Source: Eonycteris spelaea (lineage: Eukaryota > Chordata > Mammalia > Chiroptera > Pteropodidae). From it: a stretch of DNA of 64,000 nucleotides. The DNA lies in contig PUFA01000665.1 of assembly GCA_003508835.1 (NCBI GenBank), forward strand, positions 60,081-124,080, written 5' to 3'. Position 1 is the first letter of the stretch. Every line of letters starts with the position of its first letter. Position numbers and translations under genes: made by a program. The notes below the pieces were generated by a model, which did no database searches, was not told where the DNA came from, and saw only the letters and a program-made list of their open reading frames with translations. This document shows, piece after piece, positions 45,160 through 56,545 of the stretch.

Positions 45160-45360
45160 GTGGTGTCGGGGAGACGGTGTGAGTGATGGGGTCTGGTCAT
45201 CCTGAAAGCCAGGGTTCCTGACCAATGGGCCAGGGAGGGCGAATCTCTGATTCTGGAGGGTTTGCGTGTGGATGGATGCCCGAGATCACAGAGTTATTCA
45301 GTCCCCAGGTGGGAAATCAGCCCGAGACACTATATTCTGGCTCCTATGTCTCTCTTCAAC
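45160..45360. repeat. IGLV1-unit 3' flank
   Basis: Matches 16190-16380, 35660-35850 and 54960-55110; the first part of the repeated cassette that precedes IGLV1 segments on the plus strand. Confidence 0.7.
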
Positions 45361-45364
45361 CAGA

Positions 45365-45470
45365 GTGTGTCAGCTCCCTGAGCATGGGGACACTTCCTGT
45401 TTGTCTGCAGTGTATTCTGAACCACTGGACCCAAGTCAGGCACATAGTAGGTCTTCAGGAAAGGGTGTGG
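45365..45470 (+). mobile_element. L2 3'-end fragment
   Basis: Third copy of the L2 piece, reading CAGGCACATAGTAGGTCTTC. Confidence 0.7.
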
Positions 45471-45539
45471 ATGCACATCAAATGGAGTAGACACCCCCAA
45501 GTCAGACGCAGCTGCATTCTGTCTTGGGTTTTGTTTTGA

Positions 45540-45905
45540 CAACTTGATACGGACTGAACTGTGTCCTCTCAAAATCCTACGTGGAATCCAAACCCCCAGT
45601 GTGACTGTTTCTGGAGATCGGGCCTCTTAGGAGGTACGAGAGGCGATCGAGGTCATAAGGGGGTGTTCTAATCAGTAGGGTTGGTGTATTTTTAAGAAAA
45701 GCAGGAAAACCCAGAAGTGAGTGCACAGAAAATGTCTTGTGGGGACTCAGGGAGAATGCAGCTATCTGCCAGCCAACGAGCGAAGTCTCAGCAGAAACGC
45801 ACCTGCCCACACCTCCGTCTTGGACTTCCCGCCTCAGACCTGTGAGAACCCACTTTTCTGCCGGTTCAGCCTCCCAGTCTGTGGATTACGCTTCAGCAGC
45901 CCTGG
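45540..45905 (-). mobile_element. ERVL-MaLR LTR (MLT1-type)
   Basis: Third copy of the LTR, closer to the copy at 63650 than to those at 16560 and 36005 (shared CCTACGTGGAATCC / CCTACATGGAATCC block). Confidence 0.78.
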
Positions 45906-46156
45906 TGCCAGCACGGCCCTCACGGACTCTGTCCCCAGGGCAGCCCGCCCCACATCTGTGAATTTGCTCTGTTACAGAAAATCAGTCATTGTGTTGGCCA
46001 CAAGGCCAGGCTTGGGGACATATTTAGAGAGGACAAGGCCACATTATCTAGACAAAGTCCTGTGGTCTCAGACCACTTTTGGTCACACACACAAAGAAGG
46101 CAGCTGTCAGAGCAGTGGGGTCTGCCCAGGGAAGCCCCATTGCACAGGAAGCAGCA

Positions 46157-46195
46157 GGTTTTTGTCTCACTTCCCCACGGGCCTGGAGCACTGTG
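46157..46195 (-). promoter_or_regulatory. V14 recombination signal, consensus
   Basis: Perfect nonamer complement GGTTTTTGT, 23-bp spacer, perfect heptamer complement CACTGTG. Confidence 0.95.
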
Positions 46196-46655
46196 CGAGC
46201 ACTGAGACTGCTGTCATATGCCTGCAGTAATAATCGGCCTCGTCCTCAGCCTGGAGCCCACGGATGGTCAGGGAGGCCGAGTTGCCAGACTTGGAGCCAG
46301 AGAATCGGTTGGGGACCCCTGAGTCTCGATTGCTATCACCATAGATGAGTTGTTTGGGGGCTGTTCCCGGGAGCTGCTGGAACCACTGCACATAGTTACT
46401 TCCAACGTTGGAGCTGCTTCCAGTGCAGGAGATGGTGACGCTCTGTCCCGGGGCCCCAGACACTGAGGACGGCTGGGTCAGCACAGACTGGGCCCAGGAG
46501 CCTGGAAGAGGGAGAGACACAGAGATGGTGATGCTGGGGCTAGAGACAAGAGGAGGGAGCAGAGCCCCATGTGCCTCAGTCTCCCTCCCCTGTCCCCGTA
46601 TCCAGTCACCTGTGCAGTGAGCGAGGAGGGTGAGGAGGAGAGGGGACCAGGCCAT
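46196..46655 (-). CDS. IGLV: V14: immunoglobulin lambda variable gene, IGLV1-like, shifted CDR3 end
   Basis: Exon 1 is 46655-46610 ([16 protein letters not shown]); exon 2 is 46501-46196. [28 protein letters not shown], Trp in [11 protein letters not shown]2 [21 protein letters not shown] and EDEADYYC are open. Directly after the second Cys one C is missing compared with V13 and V17, so the germline CDR3 reads [10 protein letters not shown] where related genes read QTGDSSLSA. Since the V-J junction sets the downstream frame, this does not by itself inactivate the gene. Octamer and RSS are consensus. Probably functional. Confidence 0.88.
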
Positions 46656-46763
46656 GGTGGAGATGATCACCGAGTCCTGCCTCTGTGTCCCCACAGCTGA
46701 GGCAGAGCTTCCCCCAAGTCTCTCCCTCCCCTCTTCAAGCTCTGACAGAGGGAGGGTCCACTC

Positions 46764-46771
46764 ATGCAAAT
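46764..46771 (-). promoter_or_regulatory. V14 octamer, perfect
   Basis: Plus strand ATGCAAAT, 109 bp upstream of the V14 ATG. The CTCF-like site expected near 46972 is degraded to 11 of 14. Confidence 0.87.
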
Positions 46772-46985
46772 GAGCCCCCAGCTTTCTGATCCCTCACTGG
46801 GACCAGAGTCAGGCTCCTCTGCCTTAGAGTGTCAATGGTAGGCAGGTGCAGGGGTGTGTGGGGCCCAAGGGATTGGGGAGGTCACAGCTATGAGCCTGAG
46901 CAGAGGGCACCAGGCAGTGCCAGGTGGCTGGTCCCAGTCCTGATCACCCCAAAACATCAGGAAGGGACAGAGTGTTCCCTGGTGT

Positions 46986-48176
46986 CGAGCCACAGGCACA
47001 TCATTGTGTGAGTCGGTGAGCAGAGCCCATCAGAGACTCCTTCTGTCTGTTCACTTTACCCTCCACTGCCCCTGCGTAGGGTCATCCACGTGTCAACTTA
47101 TGTGGCCTCCACTTCAACTAAGGCATCAGAGTGCTTCACTCAGAGTCCTCAGGGTGACTGTCCCCAGCTCCCTTGGCTGCTCAGTGGTCAGGACTGAGGT
47201 GGTGTCTCATACAAAGTCCTCTCAGAACAAGATCAGGTCCAGAGCCGTGACTGTCCCCATGGAGGTGTGTCCCCTTCCGTGCAGGATACAGGTTCTTTCC
47301 TCATGTGTGATCCCACCCAGGTGTCCAGGGCTCTCTTCCCTGTGGATCCCCTGCAGCCCTAGGTTGCTGGGACACTTCTCTGGGGGGCAGCAAGGGGGAG
47401 GGGAGGACGCCCTTCCCAGCATCTCCCATGGGTGAGGCCCTGTAAGTCCGTGTTGTCTGTCAATATTCTCACCCACCCAAACATGTTCTCCGCATCCTAG
47501 GAGCAGTGATTCCCGCCCAGGAGTCTGTCCTCAAGCTCCCAGTCTCATATTCTTAGGACATTTCTTCATAATGGCGTGTCTACATCCTTCCTTTACATCA
47601 TGTGGACTCATGTCAACTTGCTTCCCCTCCCCTTGTCCCCACTGCAATGTGACACACTGAGACCACATGCAAGTTCTCTAAACGGCTTCAATGGACGGCA
47701 ACGTTTTCCCTTCTTGCTGAAAACTTTCCTTTGTGTGGGAGATGGATCTACTATGTGTCCATGTTCCCTTAATAAACATTTAAGCAGTGTCAGCACACAG
47801 CCTGGGTATATATTGTATTGAGATCTGACAGGGGAAAGGAATATGGACAGGAACATTTAATGCTAATTTGAAAACGAGACTACTTAAATAAATAAAAATC
47901 ATCACATGGTTGCTTACAGGGCATCTAAGTGATGTGCTACCGATGGGTGTTTGTGTGATCAAATTTCACACAGACATTTATGCTGATGCCACAGCTCTTA
48001 CACGCTAATGGGTTTAAGCGGACAGGATGGGACTGGGCCATTGTTGATAGATTCCAAGATTTGGGCTGAGGTAAGAGCACTGGACTCTCAATCCTGGCAG
48101 AGAAATAAATCCTTCAGCTGCTGTTGTTCACAGACAATGATTATGAGGTGTCAGCCACCTGGGAGATGCAGAGGGA
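46986..48176. other. V14 5' flank and spacer
   Basis: 46986-47550 repeats the IGLV1-unit 5' flank. 47560-48176 shows nothing recognised. Confidence 0.5.
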
Positions 48177-48214
48177 GGTTGATGTCCCACGTCCCACAGC
48201 CGTTGAGCAGCGTG
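48177..48214 (-). promoter_or_regulatory. V15 recombination signal, degenerate
   Basis: Nonamer complement GGTTGATGT, 22-bp spacer, heptamer complement CAGCGTG. Several mismatches make it doubtful as a substrate. Confidence 0.5.
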
Positions 48215-48688
48215 AGAACACTGAGGCTTTTGTCCTGCATTGAATAGTAATCATCAGCCTGGTCTTCAAACTGGAGCTCAGAGATGGTCAGGGAGGCTGT
48301 TGCCAGACTTAGACCCAGATGACCGAGCTGGAAGCCCAGGGGGTCGAAAAGTCCAAGCATCACAGTCTTAGGAACAGAACGAGGAGCTGTTGGCCCCGGC
48401 CTGCACCATAGTATCTGAAATTGTTGCTGTTTCCAGTGCAGATGACGGTGACTGTCAGACCCAGAGACCCTGGGGCTGAGGCTTTCTGTGTCAGCCCAGA
48501 TTTGCCCAGGTCCCTAGAATGAAGGAAAGGAAGACTCAGGGATGGTGAGTCTGGGTTCTGACAACACGACCTGGGCTCCAGGGGGAAGGGCAGAGAGCTG
48601 TATCCTCCTGAGGACACATTCTCAGATCAAGGATCCAGACACCTGTGTAGTGAGTGAGGAGGGCGAGGAAGAGAAGGGTCCAGGCCAC
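48215..48688 (-). pseudogene. IGLV: V15: lambda V pseudogene, IGLV10/IGLV1-like
   Basis: Leader exon 48688-48643 is 46 nt but begins with GTG in place of ATG. Exon 2 is 48513-48215. The first codons are shifted relative to the leader, then KSGLTQKASAPGSLG and VICTGNSNNF are readable. The framework 2 Trp is replaced by Arg (GAGRGQQL), and the second Cys is lost (DDYYSMQDKS). CTGNSNN suggests the IGLV10 side of the family. It shares subgroup features with V18. Confidence 0.82.
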
Positions 48689-48791
48689 GGTGAGGATGCT
48701 CCTGGGGCTCTGCCTTCTGCGCCTCTCAGCTCAGACAGAGCACCTCTGATTTCTTCTATCCTCCTTGCACACCAGGGCAGGGAGTTCTTTC

Positions 48792-48799
48792 ATGCAAAC
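48792..48799 (-). promoter_or_regulatory. V15 octamer, one mismatch
   Basis: Plus strand ATGCAAAC, 104 bp upstream of the mutated start. Confidence 0.6.
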
Positions 48800-49003
48800 C
48801 TGTCCCCCACTGGCTGTCCCAGCCACGTCTGGTGTTCTGAGTCTGCCTTCTCCTGAGTGTTGGTCTGGAGAGGGTGGGGATGGGACCCTGGTCTGGGACT
48901 CCCCAGGGGCTCTACAGGGCACCTGGTAGAGTGCAGACTACAACTGATGAGTGGGTTCCAGCTGACAGCATCCCCAGCTGAACCTCTCCTGAGCAGTCTT
49001 GCA

Positions 49004-49017
49004 GCGCCCCCTGCTGT
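49004..49017 (-). promoter_or_regulatory. CTCF-core-like motif 5' of V15
   Basis: 13 of 14 positions, 316 bp above the mutated start codon. Confidence 0.45.
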
Positions 49018-52000
49018 CCCAGGCAGGGATTCCTCCACGGGGGACCCCACAGAGGAATCAGCCTTCCTCACACATTGCGCACAGTGCCCTCCCCACAAAA
49101 GGCACAAAGCAAGGCCTCATCCCTATGCTGGAGCCTCAATTGCGCATCTCAGTCCTAGGACTCCTATGGAGTGGACTTTAGCGAGTGGGGCAGAGAAAGG
49201 AAGGGTCCTTCCCTCCATGGAGGACGGGTGAGCTCCAGAAAACTTCCAGAGGAAAGGATCTGTATTCTTGGGATTTCAGAAACTTAGGTGCAGAAAATCA
49301 TGGTTGAGATATTAGGATGTCCTCACTCATAGACTGGAGATTGTAATTCACAATGAGAAAGCTCAGTGGCCGGAGTCTTAAGGCCTTGCTGTCTGCGTCC
49401 ATGGCCTCTGACCCTCCTTCCAAGGTCTCTTTACAATTATTTCCTGTACAAAGGAGTTTCTGAGAGTGTAGGTGAGGAACTCCTCAAAGCCATGCCTTTC
49501 TTCCTCACCATGGTTGGAAGTTGGCCAAGGCCACCTCAGGAGGGGTGGGAGATCTGTCCTACCTTCTCGGTCAGCAGCTTCTTCACTGACTTGACCCCAG
49601 AATTAAGTGGGACACACTGGAACCTTCCACAGCCCCTGCAGACAGGGATTTCTGAGTATCTAACACTCTTGATTTATGAGGCCCGCTGGAAAGATTAAGT
49701 ATACACACTCAGACAACCCACACTCTAGTCAGACCCACAGCGCCCTCTGGTGGCCACAGAAACACAACTCAGTATTTACATTATACAGCAGGCACTAAGC
49801 TGCTCAGAGGGCTTCTGATACCTTTTCCTACATCTAGAGAGGGAAGTCTGGGTGTTGGACAGTGGATCCCCAGGTTCTCTTCCTGTGGAGTCACCACAGC
49901 CTGGAGGGATCCCCAGGTGGTCAGCTCCATCCCCACCTTATTCTTTCCTCCTGCAGGGACCTCAGTGATTCCACTGTCATTACGTCATGGTTTTCATTCT
50001 CCATTGGTATTTCAGGAGGCTGCACTCACAAATTAATATTTCTCTGTTAAATATTCATCTAATTATGCTATTTTGGGAAAGCCTACACAATCCTGTTTAA
50101 TATCTCTTAACTATAATTGACCATGTGTAGAATCATTTATGTGATTAAATCTCCTGTCATATGTAAGAGACAAACTTATCCCCAGAATTGTCCTCCTAGA
50201 GAGATTCTGTGTTGCGAACAAGGATCGAGGTACTCGTAGTGATGACGAGGCTCAGAACGCCCGTAGGGCTGGTGCAGACGTCCTCTAAGTGACGGCTCCG
50301 TGGCCGTGCCGCAGGGTGTCAGCGTGGGGCACAAACGGCTGGTGCTATCACCGGATGCTGATGTTGTCACAGGCAGTGAGGACCCACGGAGGACACAGGC
50401 AGCACCAGCAGTGGAGTTGCTTCCCTTCCCCAGTGACCTGGGGCACACTGTAGCAGCGGCCTGTCACCCCATATCTGACAGTGGAAGCCACTCTCATCTC
50501 AAGAAGAACACAATTTAGCAAATAACCGACTTCATGGAGCACGCTGCCCCCAGAGAAGCAGCTGGGACGCAGAGCCCTGGTTCTCCCTTGAGACTAAAGA
50601 ATCTCAGAAGACACTGGGGAGGGCCCGAGATTCTGGTACCAGAGGATAATTTTTGTTACCAACGCTGGGAAATCTCTGAGTCTTCTGCTCAATAGCAGCA
50701 GACTAAATTTTCTGTAAAAATTAAAGTCTAATTACAGAAAAAAAAAAAGAATAAGAACCTTGGAAACTAGGGTAAACAGAAAAATAACAGAGAGAAGGTC
50801 ATTGAGAGTGATGTCAGGGGCAGGAAAAGGACCAGCAGGAAACAGTGTCTCCTCGATATAAGAACATCAGAACAAGTGAGGGAGACAGTAGAAAAGCAGC
50901 AGGTCTTATTGGCACATGGAAATCGTGTTTTTAAATGGCAGAATAGATCAAACAATAACTGACATTGAGTGAAAGTGGATAATGCACAAATATGCAAAGT
51001 AAGAAGTGACGTGTGGACAAGAACGCAAGAACAAATCTAAGTGTGAACTTCTGTTAAAATAGACAAAATACACATGTCTCTAAAAAGATATGAAATTGTC
51101 CCACTAGAGAAAAATAAATACGACCAATTTCTTAAGGAAAAATAGAAAACATTATCGTGGAAATGTTCTGGAAAAAGGCAAAACCTACTTTCATAGGGAA
51201 GTGGACGAAACTTCAGTGTTCACATGGTTCCAATTTGTTTTTTCATATATACATATCAAAGCACTGAAAAAATGAAACATTTCCTAATTCTTGTAGAATG
51301 CAGGTATAACAGTTATATCCACACCTCACAAATAAAATAGAGAAAAAGGAAAATCATACAGGAATACTAAATAATATTGATGTAAATGTTCTAATTTCAA
51401 TATTAACAGAGATATGTCAGTATCAGATTACTAAGTAGATGCGACATTACACATGTGATTTATTCCAGGCGTACAAGTTGGGTTCCATATTGATCAACCT
51501 CTAATTATCACATCACATCTATAGATCATAGGTTAAATTACATAATCTCGATATCCTGAAAGAGTCTTAGACCAAATTTCAAACAAATTCCTAGTAAAAC
51601 CAGACACACAAATAGAAACAGACGTACATTTATGACACGGTAATTCACACTGTCCCCCACGCACACATGACTTAGTCCTACAGCCAGCACCTGAGCTAAT
51701 GGGGCGGCGAGGAGGACACGTCCACGGAGACCAGGAGTAAGTCAGTGTGACTTTAACTCCATTATTATTCGCCATCTATCTGCAAACATCACAATGCAAT
51801 TGAACAGGAAGAGATCAACGATTAGATCTTTGCATCGATGGGCATGGACACGTGCTCACTCCCAAAGCCCCAAATGGATGCTGCAGCCTGATACACTCTG
51901 GGGCTGGGGCAGCAGGGACAGAAGACACCTCCCCATGAGCAGAGAACAGGCATTCTCACTGAGGACTAATGAGAGGATGACTTAGCTCTGGAAACTTCTG

Positions 52001-52324
52001 GAAATGAGTAAATGACCAATGGTAAATATGCAGGAATCCGCGGCCACAGTTCAGGTCTGAGATGACCATGGCTGGAACCCCACCTCTGCCCATGAGTGTC
52101 GTTCAAAGACTCGGTGTCCCAGTTGATAGGGAGGTAGACTTGTCTCTTTTGAGACCCTTTGCTGCGGTGAGTGACTCTGAGGACACAAGGGAGATGAGGA
52201 GCCTTCACTCCCAGGCGCTGACCTGGATGAGCTGGGCCCATGGAGGCAGCAGCAGAATCAGAAGGAGCAGAAGCCACAGGCACAGGCGCTGCTGGGCGTT
52301 CCCACTCCCGGCAGATGAAAACGG
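49018..52324. other. Large intergenic spacer
   Basis: 3.3 kb without a recognised gene. It holds a perfect CTCF-like motif at 49740-49753. 50700-51550 is AT-rich and probably old repeat material I cannot assign. Confidence 0.5.
49740..49753 (-). promoter_or_regulatory. CTCF-core-like motif, no V nearby (perfect)
   Basis: GCGCCCTCTGGTGG, 14 of 14, same orientation as the V-linked copies but about 1050 bp above the V15 leader. Confidence 0.55.
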
Positions 52325-52362
52325 GGTTCTGGTCTCAGTTCCCCCAGGCCTGGAGCTCTGTG
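52325..52362 (-). promoter_or_regulatory. V16 recombination signal, degenerate
   Basis: Nonamer complement GGTTCTGGT, 22-bp spacer, heptamer complement CTCTGTG. Confidence 0.5.
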
Positions 52363-52560
52363 GGAACACCGAGGCTGCTGTCACAGAGGTGCACTGAGTA
52401 TCAGCCTTGACCTAAAGCCTCACCCAGTGATGGTTAAAGAGCCTGAGGTGCCAGATCTGAGCCAGGTAATCAGTCAGGACCCTGAAGGTCGACACATATA
52501 ATGATATGTGCGGGATTAGGGGCCGGTTCCTGGCAGCACTTGCTACCGGGACCCGTTTTT
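52363..52560 (-). pseudogene. IGLV: V16: V-exon 3' fragment, IGLV1-like
   Basis: About 200 bases corresponding to framework 2 through germline CDR3. The gene strand retains blocks similar to the V18 and V17 framework 3, but with stops and no conserved Cys. No framework 1, leader or octamer. It lies less than 600 bp 3' of V17, so it is a separate decayed unit. Confidence 0.65.
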
Positions 52561-52878
52561 TGAAACAACTGATATTTCCTGATTCAGATGGGGCTGGATT
52601 CTGGGTACCTCATTGTACCCTCATGTCTCACAGAATCTGTCCCTAGAGCAGCCAAACCTTGGTACCCAGAAATTGCTAAACTTGAGAAAATTACTCAATC
52701 CATTGCCAACAAGGACAGACTTGGGATAGAATTCAAAGGATGTGGACACATTCTCTAAACAACATTTCCTTAGGGTGGGTCTCAAACCTCACTTTTAGGT
52801 CACACACACAAAGAAGGCAGCTGTCTGGTCAGAGCAGTGGGGTCTGCTCAGGGAAGCCCCGTTGCACAGGAAACAGCA

Positions 52879-52917
52879 GGTTCTTGTCTCACTTCCCCAC
52901 GGGCCTGGAGCACCGTG
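52879..52917 (-). promoter_or_regulatory. V17 recombination signal
   Basis: Nonamer complement GGTTCTTGT (one mismatch), 23-bp spacer, heptamer complement CACCGTG (central base changed). Confidence 0.88.
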
Positions 52918-53380
52918 TGAGCACTGAGACTGCTGTCACCAGTCTGGCAGTAATAATCGGCCTCATCCTCAGCCTGGAGTCCACGGATGGTCAGGGAAGC
53001 CGAGTTGCCAGACTTGGAGCCAGAGAATCGGTTCGGGACCCCTGAGGCTCGATTACTATCTCTATAGATGAGGGTTTTGGGGCTGTTCCCGGGAGCTGCT
53101 GGAACCACTGCACATCATAAGTTCCGATGTTGGAGCTGCTTCCGGTGCAGGAGATGGTGACACTGTGTCCCGGGGCCCCAGACACTGAGGACGGCTGGGT
53201 CAGCACAGACTGGGCCCAGGAGCCTGGAAGAGGGAGAGACACAGAGATGGTGATGCTGGGGCTAGAGACAAGAGGAGGGAGTGGGACCCATATGTCCTCC
53301 CATGGCTCCCTCCCCTGTTCCCATATCCGGTCACCTGTGCAGTGAGCGAGGAGGGTGAGGAGGAGAGGGGACCAGGCCAT
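52918..53380 (-). pseudogene. IGLV: V17: IGLV1-like, single frameshift in framework 2
   Basis: Exon 1 is 53380-53335 ([16 protein letters not shown]); exon 2 is 53223-52918. [28 protein letters not shown], Trp in QWFQQLPG are open. Then a run of five G in the paralogues is four here, shifting the frame after the start of APK. The rest, [11 protein letters not shown] through [14 protein letters not shown] to [17 protein letters not shown], is clean in the other frame. The leader, octamer and splice sites are intact. A homopolymer miscall would restore a normal gene. Confidence 0.85.
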
Positions 53381-53489
53381 GGTGGAGATGATCACCGAGT
53401 CCTGTCCTCTGTGTCCCCACAGCTGAGGCAGAGCTTCCCGCAAGTCTCTCCCTCCCCTCTTCAAGCTCTGCCAGAGGGAGGGTCCACTC

Positions 53490-53497
53490 ATGCAAAT
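53490..53497 (-). promoter_or_regulatory. V17 octamer, perfect
   Basis: Plus strand ATGCAAAT, 110 bp upstream of the V17 ATG. Confidence 0.87.
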
Positions 53498-53699
53498 GAG
53501 ACCCCCAGCTTCTGATCCCTCACTGGGCCCTGGGTCAGGCCCTACTGACTGAGGGTGTGAGGGGTGGGCAGGGGCGGGGCTGTGTGGGGCCTGTGGTGTG
53601 ATGTTGTCACAGCTGCGAGTAATGAGTAGGGGGCTCTAGGCAGTGCCAGGTGGTGTCTCCCAGCCATGGTCCCCCAGACTCTGCAGAAACAGTCACAGT

Positions 53700-53713
53700 G
53701 CGCCCCCTGGTGC
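53700..53713 (-). promoter_or_regulatory. CTCF-core-like motif 5' of V17
   Basis: 13 of 14 positions, 320 bp upstream of the ATG. Confidence 0.45.
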
Positions 53714-54239
53714 CCAGTCCCAGATGCATCACTCTGTGACATGGCAACTGGAGCCCATCAGAAACAGCTCCTGCTCCCCAAGGCTCTGTCCACCTCCCCC
53801 TGACTAAGGGCCAGGCCATGCGTCCCCTCATGTGGCCTCCCTGTCACCTGAGGGCATCTCTGTGCTCTACTCAGAGTCCTCAGGGTGGGTCTGACCACAG
53901 GTTCCCTGGCTGTTTGGTGGTCAGGGCAGAGGTGGCGTCTCCTGTACAAACTCCGCGTAGATCAGGAAGATACAGAGCAGGGACCGTCCCCGTGGAGGCG
54001 TGTCCCCTTCTGTGCGGACGTGGTTCTTCCCTTCCGTGCGGTTCCTCCTTGTCAGATGGAGCCGTGTGTCTCCAACACACGAACTGCTGGTCCCGTGTCC
54101 TCCCCGGGGACTCGCAGCACTTGGTTTTACACCTGCTCCTTGACTGAGATTCACCTCACACCTTGTTAGTGTGTGAACCAAATAAAACATGGCACTCGTG
54201 TCTGTGCTGTATGTGTATGCGAGTCAGATATCTGCATTT

Positions 54240-54800
54240 CCGAATCAGGCTCATGCGGATCCCAGCTTCCAGGACACAGAAGAGGAGGGTGACCGTGACA
54301 GCACCACCTGGACCAGGCCCCCTGCCATGGGGATTCTCAGCAATGACCCTGAGGTGACCTGGGGGAGCACTTGCTTTGTGATGGGACCAGAAGGGACCAG
54401 GATCGGAATGTGTGGCCAGGGATTCACAAGCTGGGCCTCTGGGACTGGCCCCCCTGAGGGAAGGGCAGGTGGAGGAGAGGTGCTCAGGTAATGGTGGACA
54501 ATGTTGTCACTGCGCTGATAAACCTGCTGCACCCATGTTACCCCCGTGGGAGAAGGTTCCTAACATGGATGTTATGTTGCATTTGACTTTTCTGAGACTA
54601 GTGAATTTTAGATCATGGCCTCACTGATGGAAGTGTGTGGGGTTTTTCGGAGGCTGATCTTTTGCAGAACAATGCAATGGTCAGGGAGGCAGATCTGAAC
54701 TTCGTGAGACAGGTGCCAGGTGGCCTGCATCCCCTGCTCAGCTCCCAGAGTCCACAGTACCACACCCATGAACTGAGGCAGAGGGCAGAAGGCAGAGCGA
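54240..54800. repeat. Duplicated non-coding element, copy 1
   Basis: Resembles 62940-63480 in the same orientation: shared blocks include CACAGAAGAGGAGGGTGAC / CAGAAGAGGAAGGTGAC and CTGAGGTGACCTG. I recognise no gene or repeat family in it. Confidence 0.65.
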
Positions 54801-56506
54801 TGCTCGTGGAGGAGCCAGTTAGGGAAAGCGTCTCTCCTGTCCTGGCCTCTGTGGACCCAGATCTCTCAGCCATGTGGTCAGCATGTGATGGACCCCACTC
54901 CAGCTGCACAGATAGACCATTGAGACAGTCCCTGGTCAATGACCGTGCTGGGAGACGCTGTGAGTGACCCAGTCTGGTGCTCATGAAGGCCAGGGCTCCA
55001 GATCCATGTGTCAGGAGGCTGAGTCTCTCTCACCTGAAAGGGTTGTTTTGGGGATCAGAGCCCATGACTGCACAGGCATTTAGTTCCCAGGAAGGAAATC
55101 AGTCTGGTGACATGGGTGTCATAAAGAAGGGACATCTGAAATAAAGCTCAGAGAACAAGGGGGAAAACCCTGCAAGTACCCTTCTTGTCATCTGGAAAAG
55201 AAACATTCCTGGGTCAACACTGAACAAGAAAGGAGACAGTGGTCAAGGTTTCCATCACAGACATGGCCTTGGGTCCTAAACATCACATCCTGATCCGTGA
55301 ACCTTCCTCAAGGAGGTGCAGCTCCTCACCTCCCACCCTGTTTCCAAGGACCAGCTCAAAACCTTCTTCCACCCCTCATTCTTTCCCTCCTCCCTCCAAA
55401 ACCACGCAGAATCTGACCTTTCTTCTCTCTCTCACCTGCACCATTCCTTACCCAGGACTCTAGCTTCATCTTTGTACCAAATCCGCAGAACATTCAAAGA
55501 CCCTGACTATATTCCCATGTCCCCTCATTCATCCTCTGCAGCAGCTGGACTTCGAAGACTTAATCAAATTCTGTATCTTTCTTGACACATCATCTAGGTT
55601 CCCTTCCCCGACCTGAGCCCAACACATAGTAAGTGCTCAGTAAATGGTGTAGATGGGTGGACCCCGAATAGTCAGCTCTCTTGAGTGAGACCCAGCTGGA
55701 CTCTGTCCCTGGTTCTCTCCTGACTGTCATGGATTCTTCCCAGGGCAGCCTGCCTCTGGCATTGGGGACCGTTTACTAAGTGTGAGACAATCAGATCGCG
55801 CGCTAGTGCCACAGACAGGATTTGGTGGCCTAAACTGAGAGGACAGGGCTATATGTTCTACAGTATGTTCCCTGAAATGAGCAAGGGCCATGGTTTTGGC
55901 TAAATAAACAAACAAATAGGGATGTGGAAACTTCACTCTTCGGCAAGGACACTGAATGTGCAAGTATCCGGGGGAAGTTAGATCATATTCCATGTGGACC
56001 TGTCCCGTGAGTCTTCTCCTCTCAGACCAGACCAATCTGACCACGCCCAGCACCCTGGAAGACAATCTGATTTTGCACATGGATCTCTGTGATGCCACTA
56101 CCCACAACAGGAGACCAGAACAGGCAAATCGATTGAGACAGAAAGTGGATCAGTTGTTCCCAAGGGTGGAGCAGAGATGTGGTGAGGAGGGATGCAGGTG
56201 CGTGGGGACTGCTGCTGAGGGATGATGGAAACGCTCTACAGTCAGATGTAGGGGTGGTTTCCCAGCCTGTGAGTGTCCTAATCACTAAGTTGTACATTTG
56301 AAATGGATGCAACTTACGATATGCAAATTACTGCTCAATAAGCATATATATATATTTGAAATAAACTATGATAGGGATCGACTCTCATTGACTCTTTACA
56401 GTGTGTCTGTGCTCAGAGAGTCACACACGGACACTGAAGATCTGGCCACAGTCACCCACTTTATTTGTCAGAGGCAGTCGTGGGGGTGATCAGGGAAACA
56501 CAGGCA
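54801..56506. other. Spacer with L2-like and L1-like fragments
   Basis: 54960-55110 matches the IGLV1-unit flank and 55590-55650 is an L2 3' end (CACATAGTAAGTGCTCAG). 56275-56345 resembles an L1 3' terminus followed by a TA run. No gene. Confidence 0.55.
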
Positions 56507-56545
56507 GGTGTTGGTCTCAGATCCCCATGCGGCTGGAGCACTGTG
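56507..56545 (-). promoter_or_regulatory. V18 recombination signal
   Basis: Nonamer complement GGTGTTGGT (2 mismatches), 23-bp spacer, perfect heptamer complement CACTGTG. Confidence 0.8.
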
